A stretch of 32,839 nt of DNA from Chloroflexota bacterium (GTDB taxonomy: Bacteria; Chloroflexota; Anaerolineae; DSLN01), in the NCBI GenBank assembly GCA_902812335.1, contig CADDZL010000008.1, positions 1 to 32,839 on the forward strand, written 5' to 3'. The notes beneath the pieces were generated by a model, which did not search any database, was not told the DNA's origin, and saw only the letters and a program-made list of their open reading frames with translations. Numbering within the stretch: the first letter of the stretch is position 1; each line of letters opens with the position of its first letter. Both the position numbers and the translations under genes were made by a program. Below are positions 6,746 through 15,202 of this stretch, in pieces.

Positions 6746-7929
6746 CAGATCAGCACTTTCCCTGCCGTTTCCCGCTCCCCTGCTGCGCCCGTCTGGCCTT
6801 GTAGTTCTTCCAGGGCAGTGCGCAGACAAGCGATGAAGCGCTCGTTATCCGGACGTGTGCCCACCGTCACCCGCATCCAGTCAGGCATGTAGAAGAAGGC
6901 CAGCGGGCGGACGATCACGCCCATGCGTAGCAGCCGCTCAAACATGATGTCGGCAGGAAAGGGCGGGCGGAAACTGATGAAGTTGGCCTGGCTGGGGATA
7001 TACGGCAGGTCCAACTCGGCCAACCGCTCCTCCAACCAGGGCCGTTCGGCCAGGACAAGTGCCCGCGAGCGGGCGACGTGCTCGGTGTCATCGAGCGCAG
7101 CCAATGCTCCACGCAATGCCGCCAGCCCAAAGTGAAAGGGCAAATGCAGACGCTCAAGATACTCGGCCACATCGCTCCGGGCGAAGGCATAGCCGACGCG
7201 CAGTCCTGCCAGCCCCCAGCTCTTGGAGAAGCTGCGCACCGCGATAACATTCCGGCCCGCGCGCACGAAGTCGGTCGCGTCCCAGGCGTCTTCGGCGAAG
7301 TCGCGGTAGCTCTCATCGAACACGACCAGCGCACCCGGCGCAGCCGTCCGCGTCAGGCCCTCAATCAGCCGGTTAGCCTGTGCCCTGCTGACGACCGTCC
7401 CGGTTGGGTTATTGGGTGTGCAGATGTAGATCAACCGCGTGCGCTCACTGATCGCCGCCAGTACGGCCTCCGGATCGTAATCAAAGCCCGCGGCCCCCTC
7501 CCTTCCCTCGTTAGGGGAGGAGAAGGGAGAGAGGTCGGCATAAACGACCCGCCCTCCCATGCGGCAAGTGAAGATGTCAAGCATGGGAAAGGTGGGCCGC
7601 GAGATGACCACCTCGTCGCCGGTCCGGATGAAGCCCCGCACTATTATGTCAAGTAATTCGGTAGCGCCGTTGCCGGTGGCGACGTTCTCGGCTGCCAGCC
7701 CGACATGGGCTGCCAGCGCCGCCCGCAGTTCGTCATCGGCGACGGCCGGATAGCGGAACAGGTCGGGGAGCGCCCGCTCAATGGCGGCCACAGCCTTCGG
7801 TGAAGGTCCCAAGGGATTCTCGTTCGAGGCCAGCTTGATCACATCGCGCAGGCCGTAACGCCGCTGAATCTCCTCAATAGCTGTGCCAGCAACATATAGC
7901 GGCGCAGTCGCGATGTTCGGGTCAAACAT
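6745..7929 (-). CDS. PLP-dependent aminotransferase, histidinol-phosphate/aromatic type
   Basis: A 394-residue fold-type I aminotransferase of the HisC group. Seen in order: LASNENPLGPSP (33-44), GNGATELLDII (85-95), CTPNNPTG (about 170), the DESY strand motif and the lysine loop SFSKSWGLAGLRVGYA. The loop DLSPFSSPNEGREG comes from a palindromic element (7494-7533) and is absent from relatives. No histidine biosynthesis genes are nearby; the neighbours are aromatic-degradation genes and iorAB. I infer transamination of tryptophan, phenylalanine or tyrosine to the arylpyruvate used by IorAB, but true histidinol-phosphate activity cannot be excluded. The start overlaps the Mo-hydroxylase stop by 8 bases. 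Confidence 0.86.
   Translation of the reverse strand: MFDPNIATAPLYVAGTAIEEIQRRYGLRDVIKLASNENPLGPSPKAVAAIERALPDLFRYPAVADDELRAALAAHVGLAAENVATGNGATELLDIIVRGFIRTGDEVVISRPTFPMLDIFTCRMGGRVVYADLSPFSSPNEGREGAAGFDYDPEAVLAAISERTRLIYICTPNNPTGTVVSRAQANRLIEGLTRTAAPGALVVFDESYRDFAEDAWDATDFVRAGRNVIAVRSFSKSWGLAGLRVGYAFARSDVAEYLERLHLPFHFGLAALRGALAALDDTEHVARSRALVLAERPWLEERLAELDLPYIPSQANFISFRPPFPADIMFERLLRMGVIVRPLAFFYMPDWMRVTVGTRPDNERFIACLRTALEELQGQTGAAGERETAGKVLI
7494..7533. repeat. CT/AG-rich palindromic element inside the aminotransferase gene
   Basis: CCCCCTCCCTTCCCTC on the left faces AGGGGAGGAGAAGGGAG on the right around a short GTT centre. It is translated in frame as a polar loop (about DLSPFSSPNEGREG). 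Same style as 19303-19343. Confidence 0.7.
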
Positions 7930-10201
7930 TCTGGCCTCCCGCTTCTCTCAGTGCCCTCAACACGTTCTCCGGCGTCATCGGCAGCTTCGTCATCAGCACG
8001 CCGGTGGCGTCATAGACCGCATTTGCGATAGCGGCGGCAGTGGGGGTGCCCCCCATCTCGCCGACGCCCTTCGCGCCAAACGGCCCTTCTGGATCGGCCG
8101 TCTCGACGATAATTGTCTCGATAGCCGGCATATCGAGTGCCGTCGGCAACCGGTAGTCGAGAAAGTCGGGATTGAGCACGCGGCCATCGCGCACAAGCAA
8201 TTCCTCGGTCAGCGCATAGCCGAGCCCCATCTGGATGCCCCCTTCGATTTGCCCCTCGACATACATCGGGTTGATGGCCCGCCCGACGTCGTGAGCAGCG
8301 ACCAGGCGCAACACACGCACCCGGCCCGTTTCCATATCAACTTCCACCTCCGCTGCCTGCGCGCCGAAACCGTAGGTGGCCGAAATGTTCCCTTTATAGG
8401 TCTCCTTATTCACCATCTCGGTGGGCGGGTCGTACCAGCCGCGACCCTGGACAACTTCACCACCGGCGCGGAAGTGAAGTGAGCGCACGACCTTGTCGAG
8501 GGCCAGGGAACGCTCCGGCTGGCTTCTGACGAACACCTTACGTCCGCCGGTCGCCAGGTTCTGCGGCGATTCACCCAGCATCTCGGCGGCATGTGCGACA
8601 ATCTGACGCCGTGCATCGTCCGCTGCCAGCCAGGCAGCTTTGCCAGCGATGAACGTGGTCCGGCTGGCATGTACTCCCACGTCCCAGGGCTTGACGTCGG
8701 TATCGTTATTGACCACCGTCACGTCTTCTAACGGAACACCCAACACCTCAGCCACGATCTGGGCCAACGTCACATCCGAGCCCTGGCCGATCTCAGTTGC
8801 GCCGGTGATCAGGCTGACCCGCCCGGAGTCATCCACTTTGACCGTCGCCCCGCAGCCATCCGAGCGGTAAATGCGTGCCCCCCCACCGACGTTGAGCGTA
8901 GCGGCGATCCCAAACCCTCGTCGAACATTGGAGGGAACGTCGTCATCGCTTGCTGCCCGCCGCCTGCTACCCACCGCCTTCAGGCACTCCTCCAACCCAC
9001 AAGTCGTAATCCGCAATCCCTGCGGCGTGGTTTCGTTGGGCCGGTTGGCGTTCTGGAGGCGGAAGCACAGCGGATCGAGCCCCAATTCGCGGGCCAGGTG
9101 CTCCATTGAGCATTCAACAAAGAACGTAGCTTGTGGATTATCGAAGCCGCGCATCGCGCCGGTAGGGGGGTTGTTTGTGTAGACGACATCGGCCTGGAAG
9201 CGCGCGTGCGGCACGCGGTAAAGCGAGGCCACCGTTTCCATCATCACCAGCGGCGTGACCGCCCCCCAGGAGATATACGCGCCGGTGTCGAGGATAGCCT
9301 GCACGTCGCGGACGAGGAGCGTGCCATCGCGACGGGCACCAGAGCGGATGGTCACGCGCAGCGGCTGGCGCACCGGTGCGACGCGAAATTCCTCCTCACG
9401 GCTGAAGGCAATGCGCACAGGCCGGCCGGCCTTGCGTGCCAACAGCGCCGCGATCGGTTCGAAAGGATAGATGTCCAATCCGCGCCCGAAAGCGCCGCCG
9501 ACCGCCGTCTGGATAACACGGATGTCCCGCCCGGGGATACCCAGGGCTTCGGCCAGGTCGCGCCGGAGCAGGAAGGGAATCTGCGTTGTGCTCCACAGTG
9601 TCAGGCGGCCGTCGGGGCTGAAGCTGGCCAGGCAGAAGCTGGTTTCCAGGCAGCTATGAGCCACGTAAGGCAGGATAAAGGTGTCCTCGACGACACCATC
9701 GGCGTCAGCCAGGGCAGCACGGACATCACCATGTTGGTAGCTGTAGCGGGTGAACAGGTTATCAGGCCGTTCGGCATGGACACGAGGCGCATCCGGCGCT
9801 AGAGCTACGATCGGGTCAAAGACCGCCGGCAGGGGTTCGTAGTCGGCGCGGATCAGCTCTAGCGCTTCAAGCGCCGTATCTTCGTCAATTGCCGCCACTG
9901 CTGCCACGGCATCGCCATACCAACGCACGACCTCACCCTTGAGGGGTGTGTTATCGTGGCCGTAGCCGAAGCGATGAGGTGGATTATCGGCCGCGGTGAT
10001 AACGGCTTTCACCCCGGGCAGGCGTTCGGCGCGGCTGGTGTCTATGTGCGTGAGGCGGGCATGAGCATATTGACTATACGAAATCTTGCCCCACAACATG
10101 CCCGACGGCCGCAGGTCATGGCCATACACCACCCGGCCTAACGCCTTGTCCAGCGCATCCAGCTTCGGCGCTCGCTTGCCTATGACCTCGAAGTGATCCA
10201 C
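7922..10201 (-). CDS. Molybdenum hydroxylase large (Moco-binding) subunit, xanthine dehydrogenase family
   Basis: A 759-residue catalytic subunit that binds molybdopterin cofactor. Residues about 1-120 form the ab-hammerhead domain ([22 protein letters not shown] and onward). Later come the Moco loops [10 protein letters not shown] and [15 protein letters not shown], then [15 protein letters not shown]. Near the C-terminus [21 protein letters not shown] holds the catalytic glutamate. The GTG at 10201 was chosen because it follows the small-subunit stop by four bases and begins with family sequence; the longer ATG frame reads through the Fe-S gene in another frame and is low-complexity. Such enzymes hydroxylate N-heteroaromatic rings with water, or reduce 4-hydroxybenzoyl-CoA. 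The FAD partner lacks the extra Fe-S loop of 4-hydroxybenzoyl-CoA reductase, so hydroxylation is preferred. Confidence 0.88.
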   Translation of the reverse strand: MDHFEVIGKRAPKLDALDKALGRVVYGHDLRPSGMLWGKISYSQYAHARLTHIDTSRAERLPGVKAVITAADNPPHRFGYGHDNTPLKGEVVRWYGDAVAAVAAIDEDTALEALELIRADYEPLPAVFDPIVALAPDAPRVHAERPDNLFTRYSYQHGDVRAALADADGVVEDTFILPYVAHSCLETSFCLASFSPDGRLTLWSTTQIPFLLRRDLAEALGIPGRDIRVIQTAVGGAFGRGLDIYPFEPIAALLARKAGRPVRIAFSREEEFRVAPVRQPLRVTIRSGARRDGTLLVRDVQAILDTGAYISWGAVTPLVMMETVASLYRVPHARFQADVVYTNNPPTGAMRGFDNPQATFFVECSMEHLARELGLDPLCFRLQNANRPNETTPQGLRITTCGLEECLKAVGSRRRAASDDDVPSNVRRGFGIAATLNVGGGARIYRSDGCGATVKVDDSGRVSLITGATEIGQGSDVTLAQIVAEVLGVPLEDVTVVNNDTDVKPWDVGVHASRTTFIAGKAAWLAADDARRQIVAHAAEMLGESPQNLATGGRKVFVRSQPERSLALDKVVRSLHFRAGGEVVQGRGWYDPPTEMVNKETYKGNISATYGFGAQAAEVEVDMETGRVRVLRLVAAHDVGRAINPMYVEGQIEGGIQMGLGYALTEELLVRDGRVLNPDFLDYRLPTALDMPAIETIIVETADPEGPFGAKGVGEMGGTPTAAAIANAVYDATGVLMTKLPMTPENVLRALREAGGQNV

Positions 10202-10205
10202 CGCC

Positions 10206-10232
10206 CTATCCGTTCCCAGAATCTGTTGACAG
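10206..10232. repeat. Dispersed repeat, copy 2 (short form, codes for a protein tail)
   Basis: Same element as 6287-6322 but one CCGTTCAAT unit shorter; minus strand reads LSTDSGNG-stop at the end of the Fe-S subunit. Confidence 0.8.
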
Positions 10233-10685
10233 CGCCACTGACAGCACCGCCTCCACAATCTTGGCATACCCCGTGCAGCGGCACAGGTTCCCGGCCAGCC
10301 CGCCGCGGACCTGGGCCTCGGTCGGATGCGGATGCTCGGCCAGGAGCGCAGCAACGGCCATGATCATCCCCGGCGTACAGAAGCCGCACTGAATTGCCCC
10401 GTGTGTCACAAAGGCTTGCTGGATCGGATGGGGCGTGTTGCCCTGCGCCAGCCCCTCAATCGTGGTGACCGTCGCACCATCGGCGTCCACCGCCAAAACC
10501 AGACAGGCAGCCACCGGGCGGCCATCCAGCAAGACCGTACACGCGCCGCAGTCGCCGCTGTCACAGCCCCGGTGTACCCCGCGCAACCCGATGTGGTTGC
10601 GCACCATATCCAGCAGTGACCAGCGCGGGTCTACGCTCAGCTCGTAAAGGTCGCCATTCACCCTCAGCCGGATCGGGTATCTCAC
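10206..10685 (-). CDS. Molybdenum hydroxylase small subunit, two [2Fe-2S] clusters
   Basis: A 159-residue iron-sulfur subunit that passes electrons between the molybdenum site and FAD. The N-terminal plant-type cluster is formed by [16 protein letters not shown], and the second cluster by QCGFCTPGM together with GNLCRCTGY. The GTG at 10685 starts four bases past the first base of the FAD-subunit stop and matches family starts; an upstream TTG frame would begin inside a palindromic repeat. The C-terminal tail ALSTDSGNG is encoded by a shortened copy of the dispersed repeat. The order FAD subunit, Fe-S subunit, Moco subunit is a complete heterotrimer set. Confidence 0.92.
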   Translation of the reverse strand: MRYPIRLRVNGDLYELSVDPRWSLLDMVRNHIGLRGVHRGCDSGDCGACTVLLDGRPVAACLVLAVDADGATVTTIEGLAQGNTPHPIQQAFVTHGAIQCGFCTPGMIMAVAALLAEHPHPTEAQVRGGLAGNLCRCTGYAKIVEAVLSVALSTDSGNG

Positions 10686-10686
10686 C

Positions 10687-11592
10687 TCAGTTCCCCGTAG
10701 AGGCAAGCCTTGTGCTTGCCCTGTCTAAAGCCAGCAGTGCCCGCCGTGTCAGCACCTCGACCATCTCGCGCCGGTACCAGGCCGAAGCGCGCACATCGTC
10801 AATCGGGCGCGCTTCGTCTGCGGCCAGGCGGGCCGCCTCCATGATTCGCCTTTCATCCAGCGGTCCACCACCGATGGCCCTCTCTGCTGACTGTGCCCGC
10901 AGTGGCGTCGGCGCGACCGCGCCCAGGACAATCTTCGCCGAAGAGCACAGACCATAGCTAAAGGTGACGGCAGCAGCCACACCGACGATGGCGATGTCCA
11001 TAGCCTCACGCGGCGTGTGCTTGAGGTAGATGGCTGTCGCGCCGTGTTCAGGAGGGGGCACCCTCACCTCGAGCAGCAGTTCATCACTCGCCAGAACGGT
11101 CTGGCCGGGGCCGGAGAAGAAGTCTTCCAACGCCACCGTCCGCCGGCCATGCGGACCGGCGATATGCGCCTGCCCGCTCAGCGCGATCAGGGGTGGCGCC
11201 AGGTCGGCCGAGGGCGCAGCGTTGCACAGGTTGCCCCCGACCGTTGCCAGGTTCCGAATTTGCACACTGGCCATCATCGCCGCGGCCTGAGCTAGAGCCG
11301 GGTAGTGGGCCCGCACATCCGGTGACGCCATGACCTCAGACACCGTCACCAACGCGCCCAGGCGCAGTCCCCTGCTCTCATCGTAGCTCAGCCCATGCAG
11401 CTCCGGGATGCGCTTGATATTGATGAGGCAGCCGGGTGCCAGCCGGCCCGTTCGCATCTTCAGCAACAGGTCGGTGCCCCCCGCCAGGGCGCGGGCGCAG
11501 CCAACCGGGTTAAAGCCCGGTACTGGTTGCCCGGCCAACAGGCCGAGGGCTTCATCCAGGCTTAGCGGAGCATAGTAGTCAAAGGGTTTCAT
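10687..11592 (-). CDS. Molybdenum hydroxylase medium (FAD-binding) subunit
   Basis: A 301-residue FAD subunit of the xanthine dehydrogenase/CO dehydrogenase type. FAD motifs are ALAGGTDLLLKM (near 35-46) and TVGGNLCNAAPSADLAPPLIAL. The roughly 40-residue cysteine-rich loop that carries an extra [4Fe-4S] cluster in 4-hydroxybenzoyl-CoA reductase (HcrB) is absent: QIRNLATVGGN runs straight on. The segment PVPGFNPVG ahead of the AGGTD motif comes from the palindrome at 11503-11525, and the tail DRASTRLASTGN from another at 10697-10725. The ATG at 11592 lies inside the iorB end (14-base overlap). An upstream GTG at 11613 is possible but has no better ribosome-binding site. Confidence 0.88.
   Translation of the reverse strand: MKPFDYYAPLSLDEALGLLAGQPVPGFNPVGCARALAGGTDLLLKMRTGRLAPGCLINIKRIPELHGLSYDESRGLRLGALVTVSEVMASPDVRAHYPALAQAAAMMASVQIRNLATVGGNLCNAAPSADLAPPLIALSGQAHIAGPHGRRTVALEDFFSGPGQTVLASDELLLEVRVPPPEHGATAIYLKHTPREAMDIAIVGVAAAVTFSYGLCSSAKIVLGAVAPTPLRAQSAERAIGGGPLDERRIMEAARLAADEARPIDDVRASAWYRREMVEVLTRRALLALDRASTRLASTGN
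10697..10725. repeat. Palindromic element coding for the FAD-subunit C-terminus
   Basis: GGCAAGC (10702-10708) and GCTTGCC (10714-10720) pair around a short loop, with a GTAG end on the left. It resembles half of the larger element at 14362-14413. It is read in frame as DRASTRLAS. Confidence 0.6.
11503..11525. repeat. Palindromic element inside the FAD-subunit gene
   Basis: ACCGGGTTAAAGCCCGGT (11504-11521) matches the core at 5790-5807 except at two positions, and both are followed by ACTG. It is translated as VPGFNPVG, against VPGFSPVG in the CoA-transferase, so the same reading frame is used in two unrelated proteins. Confidence 0.85.
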
Positions 11593-12148
11593 GTCGCTGC
11601 GCTGCCTCAGCACCGCGCTCGAATGCCCGCCGGTTCAGATCGCGGAAGCGAGGTGGGCTGATACGCTGGAGCGTAGCGGCAACGGCTTCGGCCGGGAACA
11701 GGCTGGCCGGATGCGCTGTCGCGAAGCCCAGCAGGACGACATTAGCTACCGCCGGCCCACCGCACTCCAGCGCGATGCGGTCGGCGTCCACCTGGAGCAA
11801 GCTGATACCCAGGGTATCGAGCAGTGCGCTGACCTCCTCTCCTGCCATCCAACCTCCAGAGGGGACATTCACACAGCACAGCCCGCCTGGCCGGGCAAAG
11901 GCCAGATGACGGGTGGCCTCAGTTGCGTCGAGCCCCAGGACCAGATCGGCGGTGCCTTTGCGCACCAGCGGGCTGCGGTAGGGTCCGATCTTGAGGTGCG
12001 CCACAACCTGGCCGCCGCGCTGGCTCATGCCATGCGTCTCCGACCCGATCACGTCATCGCCCATCGCCAGCGCAACCTGCGCCAGGACCCTGCTGGCGAA
12101 TAACACGCCCTGCCCACCCAAGCCAGCCACAATCACCCGGGCATTCAT
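11579..12148 (-). CDS. iorB: Indolepyruvate:ferredoxin oxidoreductase beta subunit
   Basis: A 189-residue protein of the pyruvate:ferredoxin oxidoreductase gamma-type domain family. It opens with VIVAGLGGQGVLFASRVLAQ and carries SETHGMSQRGGQVVAHLKIG, both typical of IorB. With IorA it oxidatively decarboxylates aryl-2-oxoacids (indolepyruvate, phenylpyruvate) to aryl-acetyl-CoA and reduces ferredoxin. The ATG at 12148 overlaps the IorA stop (TAATG), fixing the start. Its 3' end overlaps the Mo-hydroxylase FAD gene. Placement between the reductase genes and the Mo-hydroxylase suggests it feeds acyl groups, low-potential electrons, or both into the pathway. Confidence 0.9.
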   Translation of the reverse strand: MNARVIVAGLGGQGVLFASRVLAQVALAMGDDVIGSETHGMSQRGGQVVAHLKIGPYRSPLVRKGTADLVLGLDATEATRHLAFARPGGLCCVNVPSGGWMAGEEVSALLDTLGISLLQVDADRIALECGGPAVANVVLLGFATAHPASLFPAEAVAATLQRISPPRFRDLNRRAFERGAEAAQRHETL

Positions 12149-14100
12149 TAGAGAACTACCTCTGCCGGGCCGTGGGCCCTGGCCAGGGCCTCGTCTGCCA
12201 GCGGCACAATCGCCCCTTTGTAGCAAGCCTCGATGCATTGGCCACAGTCAATGCACGTGCGCCGATCAATCTCGACCTTACCAGCGGCGACATTGAGGAC
12301 CAGCGCCGGGCACTCGAATGCTACCAGACAATACTTGCACCCATCGCAGGCCTCCGTCACCGTGACCGGGACGGGATGCTGGCATACCGGCAGCGGGTCA
12401 TAAAGCACACAGGCTCGCTCGGCGATGACAACTGCTATCCCACCTTCCTCGGCGCGAACATAGCGGCCAGCCTCCTCTAGAAGCGCCTGGAAAGCCCCAA
12501 GCTGATAGGGGTCCATGCGGCGGACAAAGCGCACACCACAGGCTTTCGCCAGTTCCTCCAGCGACAGCGGTTGTGCCGCTCGGCCGTCCGCCAGCAGCGC
12601 CGACTCAGCCGTCGGTTGCATACCGGTCATCGCAGTCGTGCCATTATCGAGGATGACCAGGACAAAACGCGCGCCGGTGTGTACAGCGTTGGCAAGAGCC
12701 GGCAGGCCGGCGTGCACAAAGGTCGAATCGCCGATGGTGGCAACGATCGGACGCCTGTCGCCGTCCAGGTGATAGGCCTGGTAGAAGCCGTCGGCCATGC
12801 TAATGGCCGCGCCCATATCCAGGCAAGTGTCCACTCCCCGCAGATTCAGCCCAAGGGTATAACAGCCTATGTCCGAAGGCAGAATGGCCTGCGGTCCGAA
12901 GACACGCTTGATCGCATAAAAGGACGAACGATGCGGGCAGCCGGGGCACAAGCGCGGTCCGCGCGGCGGCAGCTTAAGCGCGGCCACGGCTGCATCCAGC
13001 GCCTCAGTCGGAGCCGGCGGCAGCTTCGCCAGGCCACCATCGGCCAGAACGCGCGCCAGAAGGCTATAAATGACCTCCGGCGACAGCTCGCCTGCACCCG
13101 GCACAGTCCCGTTCAGCCGGCCGGAAACCTTACGCCGGTCGGCGATCTGCAATTCGATGGCGGCGTCGGGCTCCTCCAGCACCAAGACCCGCTCGTAACG
13201 GGCAATGAAGTCGGCGACCAGGCGGCGCGGCAGCGGGTAGGGCGTGCCGATCTTGAGCACCGGCATGTCCAACCCCAACTCATCCAGCAGATCGAGGACA
13301 GTGACAAACGGCACGCCGCTGGCGATGATACCGATGCGTGTAGCCGCGTTCGACATCCGTGTCGTGCTGTTCAGCGGCGAGGCTTCAAAGACCCCCTCGA
13401 CCGCCTTCAGCTTTTCATTCAGTTCCACATGCAGACCATAGCGGAAGCGTGGTGTGGCTGCCCAGCGGGCTGGCTCGCGCTTGAAGTGCGGTGAACGCCC
13501 CAGGGTTTCTAGCGTGCCCAACTCAATGTTCTGAACCGCATGGCATACTCGCGTCGTGGGCCGTAGCAGCACAGGTAGGCGGAATTGCTCCGACAGGCGG
13601 AACGCTTCGCCGACCATCTCCCTGGCCTCACGCGGCGTGCTGGGGTCGAGAACGGGCAACTTGGCGAACAGTGCGAACAGGCGCGTGTCGGCCTCGGTCT
13701 GCGAGGAGTGTGGGCCGGGGTCGTCGCCCACCACAATGACCAGACCGCCGACCACGCCGGTATAGGCCGCGTTAAGCAGCGCATCGGCGGCGACGTTCAG
13801 CCCGGCCTGTTTCATCGCTACGGCTGCGCGCAGGCCGGTCATGCTGGCCGCCAGCGCAACCTCCAGAGCTACCTTCTCGTTTGTGGACCACTCGGTATAT
13901 AGAGCCTGCCCTGAGTCGTGCGAAGGGTCCAGCCCCATAGCGGCGCGGAAACGGATAACCTCGGCCAGCACCTCACTCGCCGGCGTGCCAGGATACGACG
14001 TCACCACCCGCACGCCGTTTTCCACCAGCCCGCGAGCGATGGCTCCATTGCCCAGCAACACCTCCGTCCGTCCGCTCCTCATAATGTCAGATACCCTCAT
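12148..14100 (-). CDS. iorA: Indolepyruvate:ferredoxin oxidoreductase alpha subunit
   Basis: A 650-residue thiamine-diphosphate enzyme subunit. The N-terminal third is the pyrimidine-binding domain (SYPGTPASEVL, TEWSTNEKVALEVA). The middle has CPGCPHRSSFYAIKR and the ThDP motif GDSTFVHAGLPALANAV followed by DNGTTAMTGMQP. The last 70 residues form a ferredoxin domain with C-x2-C-x2-C-x5-C (CDGCKYCLVAFEC) and C-x2-C-x2-C-x3-C (CIDCGQCIEAC), enough for two [4Fe-4S] clusters. The start at 14100 overlaps the preceding stop; an in-frame ATG at 14082 with GAGGG upstream is an alternative. Besides making arylacetyl-CoA, it is the only visible source of reduced ferredoxin for the adjacent benzoyl-CoA reductase, a role filled by KorAB in Thauera. 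Confidence 0.92.
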   Translation of the reverse strand: MRVSDIMRSGRTEVLLGNGAIARGLVENGVRVVTSYPGTPASEVLAEVIRFRAAMGLDPSHDSGQALYTEWSTNEKVALEVALAASMTGLRAAVAMKQAGLNVAADALLNAAYTGVVGGLVIVVGDDPGPHSSQTEADTRLFALFAKLPVLDPSTPREAREMVGEAFRLSEQFRLPVLLRPTTRVCHAVQNIELGTLETLGRSPHFKREPARWAATPRFRYGLHVELNEKLKAVEGVFEASPLNSTTRMSNAATRIGIIASGVPFVTVLDLLDELGLDMPVLKIGTPYPLPRRLVADFIARYERVLVLEEPDAAIELQIADRRKVSGRLNGTVPGAGELSPEVIYSLLARVLADGGLAKLPPAPTEALDAAVAALKLPPRGPRLCPGCPHRSSFYAIKRVFGPQAILPSDIGCYTLGLNLRGVDTCLDMGAAISMADGFYQAYHLDGDRRPIVATIGDSTFVHAGLPALANAVHTGARFVLVILDNGTTAMTGMQPTAESALLADGRAAQPLSLEELAKACGVRFVRRMDPYQLGAFQALLEEAGRYVRAEEGGIAVVIAERACVLYDPLPVCQHPVPVTVTEACDGCKYCLVAFECPALVLNVAAGKVEIDRRTCIDCGQCIEACYKGAIVPLADEALARAHGPAEVVL

Positions 14101-14335
14101 CGCCCGCTGCTTTAAGCCGCGTGTAGATAACCCGATACGTCATACACGCCGCGAAATGGCAGTCGGCGCACTCCGGATAGGCCGTCTCCGGCACAAGGGA
14201 CTCCAGATGGACCTCAAGCCCCAGCGACCGATAGACTTCTTCTGCCTCGGCACAGCGGTCCGGGTCGGCAATGAAGCGTCGGGTCCAGCCAGCCACGGCC
14301 AGCGCCTGAGCGCGGTCTTCGCTCTCATGTAGCAT
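14087..14335 (-). CDS. Small cysteine-containing protein of unknown function
   Basis: An 82-residue acidic protein with no signal peptide or membrane segment. The C-terminal half has a compact cysteine motif, C-x2-C-x4-C (ECADCHFAAC), followed by MTYRVIYTR. The pattern could bind zinc or an iron-sulfur cluster, but three cysteines and one His (CHF) is all that can be seen. A GAGGG ribosome-binding site precedes the ATG, the gene lies 12 bases after the bcrD-like stop, and it overlaps iorA, so it is very likely real and co-expressed. I do not recognise a family with certainty. Its position between benzoyl-CoA reductase and IorAB suggests a role in cluster assembly, electron transfer or regulation. 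Confidence 0.75.
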   Translation of the reverse strand: MLHESEDRAQALAVAGWTRRFIADPDRCAEAEEVYRSLGLEVHLESLVPETAYPECADCHFAACMTYRVIYTRLKAAGDEGI

Positions 14336-14347
14336 CCTGCCCCACCC

Positions 14348-15202
14348 TCAGCCCGCCTGTTGTAGGGGCCACCCTTGCGGTTGCCCCAGGGCAGGCACAA
14401 AGCCCGCCCCTACGGCCCGCTTCGCCATGCGCAAATGTCCCAGGAGCGCCGCTCCCAGGGCTCCAGCGTACTCGGCCTCCGGCGAGATGTTCAGCCGGAC
14501 ATCCAGGCGCGCCTCCAACGAGTGCACCATGCCCACATTGCGGCTCACCCCGCCCGTCAGCGTGATCTCCGGCTCAACCGTACCCATCTGCCGCACCAGG
14601 CTGACGATGCGGTCCGTCAACGAGTCATGTACGCCGGCCAGAATGTCCTCGACCCGCGCCTCATGGCTCACCAGGTTGATCACCTCAGACTCGGCCAACA
14701 CAGCGCAGACGCTGCTGATCGGCGTCTTCGCCTGCGAACGCAGTGCCACTGGCCCAATGCTTTCCAGGTCCAACTCCATTGCCCTGGCAACCCGTTCCAG
14801 GAAGCGGCCGGCCCCGGCAGCGCAGCGGTTGTTCATGCGGAAGGACTTAACCCGTCCGTTGGCCTCGACGCGGATGGCACGGGTATTTTGAGCGCCGATG
14901 TCGAGCACGGTGCGCGTGCCGGGGAACAGGTGGATCGCGCCACGCGCGTGACAGGTGATGTCGGTGATCTGGATATGGCGGAAGGCCACCTGATAGCGGC
15001 CCCAACCGGTGCTGGCCACATACGCTACGTCATCACGCTCCATGCCGGCATTGGACAGTGCCTGATCAAAGGCACGCTCGGCGGCCTCGGCCAGAAACGC
15101 CCCTGTTTCGGTCTCGCTACTCCCCACAATACGGCCGCTCTGGTCAACCAGGATGGCCTTCGTCGAGCGCGAGCCCACATCTATTCCGGCTACGATGCTC
15201 AT
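14348..15202 (-). CDS. bcrD: Benzoyl-CoA reductase ATPase subunit (BcrD/BadG-like)
   Basis: A 284-residue member of the BadF/BadG/HgdC ATPase family (acetate kinase-Hsp70 fold). It opens with [13 protein letters not shown] (5-17) and keeps both cluster cysteines, C127 in [11 protein letters not shown] and C166 in [11 protein letters not shown]. These would bind a [4Fe-4S] cluster shared across the ATPase dimer. The phosphate loop reads [10 protein letters not shown] (101-110), not the usual [10 protein letters not shown] found in the paralogue next door, so the two are not equivalent. The last 20 residues ([20 protein letters not shown]) derive from a palindromic element. The start overlaps the bcrA stop (ATGA). 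Two different ATPase paralogues favour benzoyl-CoA reductase over 2-hydroxyacyl-CoA dehydratase, whose activator is a homodimer. Confidence 0.85.
   Translation of the reverse strand: MSIVAGIDVGSRSTKAILVDQSGRIVGSSETETGAFLAEAAERAFDQALSNAGMERDDVAYVASTGWGRYQVAFRHIQITDITCHARGAIHLFPGTRTVLDIGAQNTRAIRVEANGRVKSFRMNNRCAAGAGRFLERVARAMELDLESIGPVALRSQAKTPISSVCAVLAESEVINLVSHEARVEDILAGVHDSLTDRIVSLVRQMGTVEPEITLTGGVSRNVGMVHSLEARLDVRLNISPEAEYAGALGAALLGHLRMAKRAVGAGFVPALGQPQGWPLQQAG
14362..14413. repeat. Palindromic element coding for the BcrD-like C-terminus
   Basis: GTAGGGGC at 14362-14369 pairs with GCCCCTAC at 14406-14413, with further pairing inside. It is translated in frame as the C-terminal tail of the ATPase subunit. 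Confidence 0.75.
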
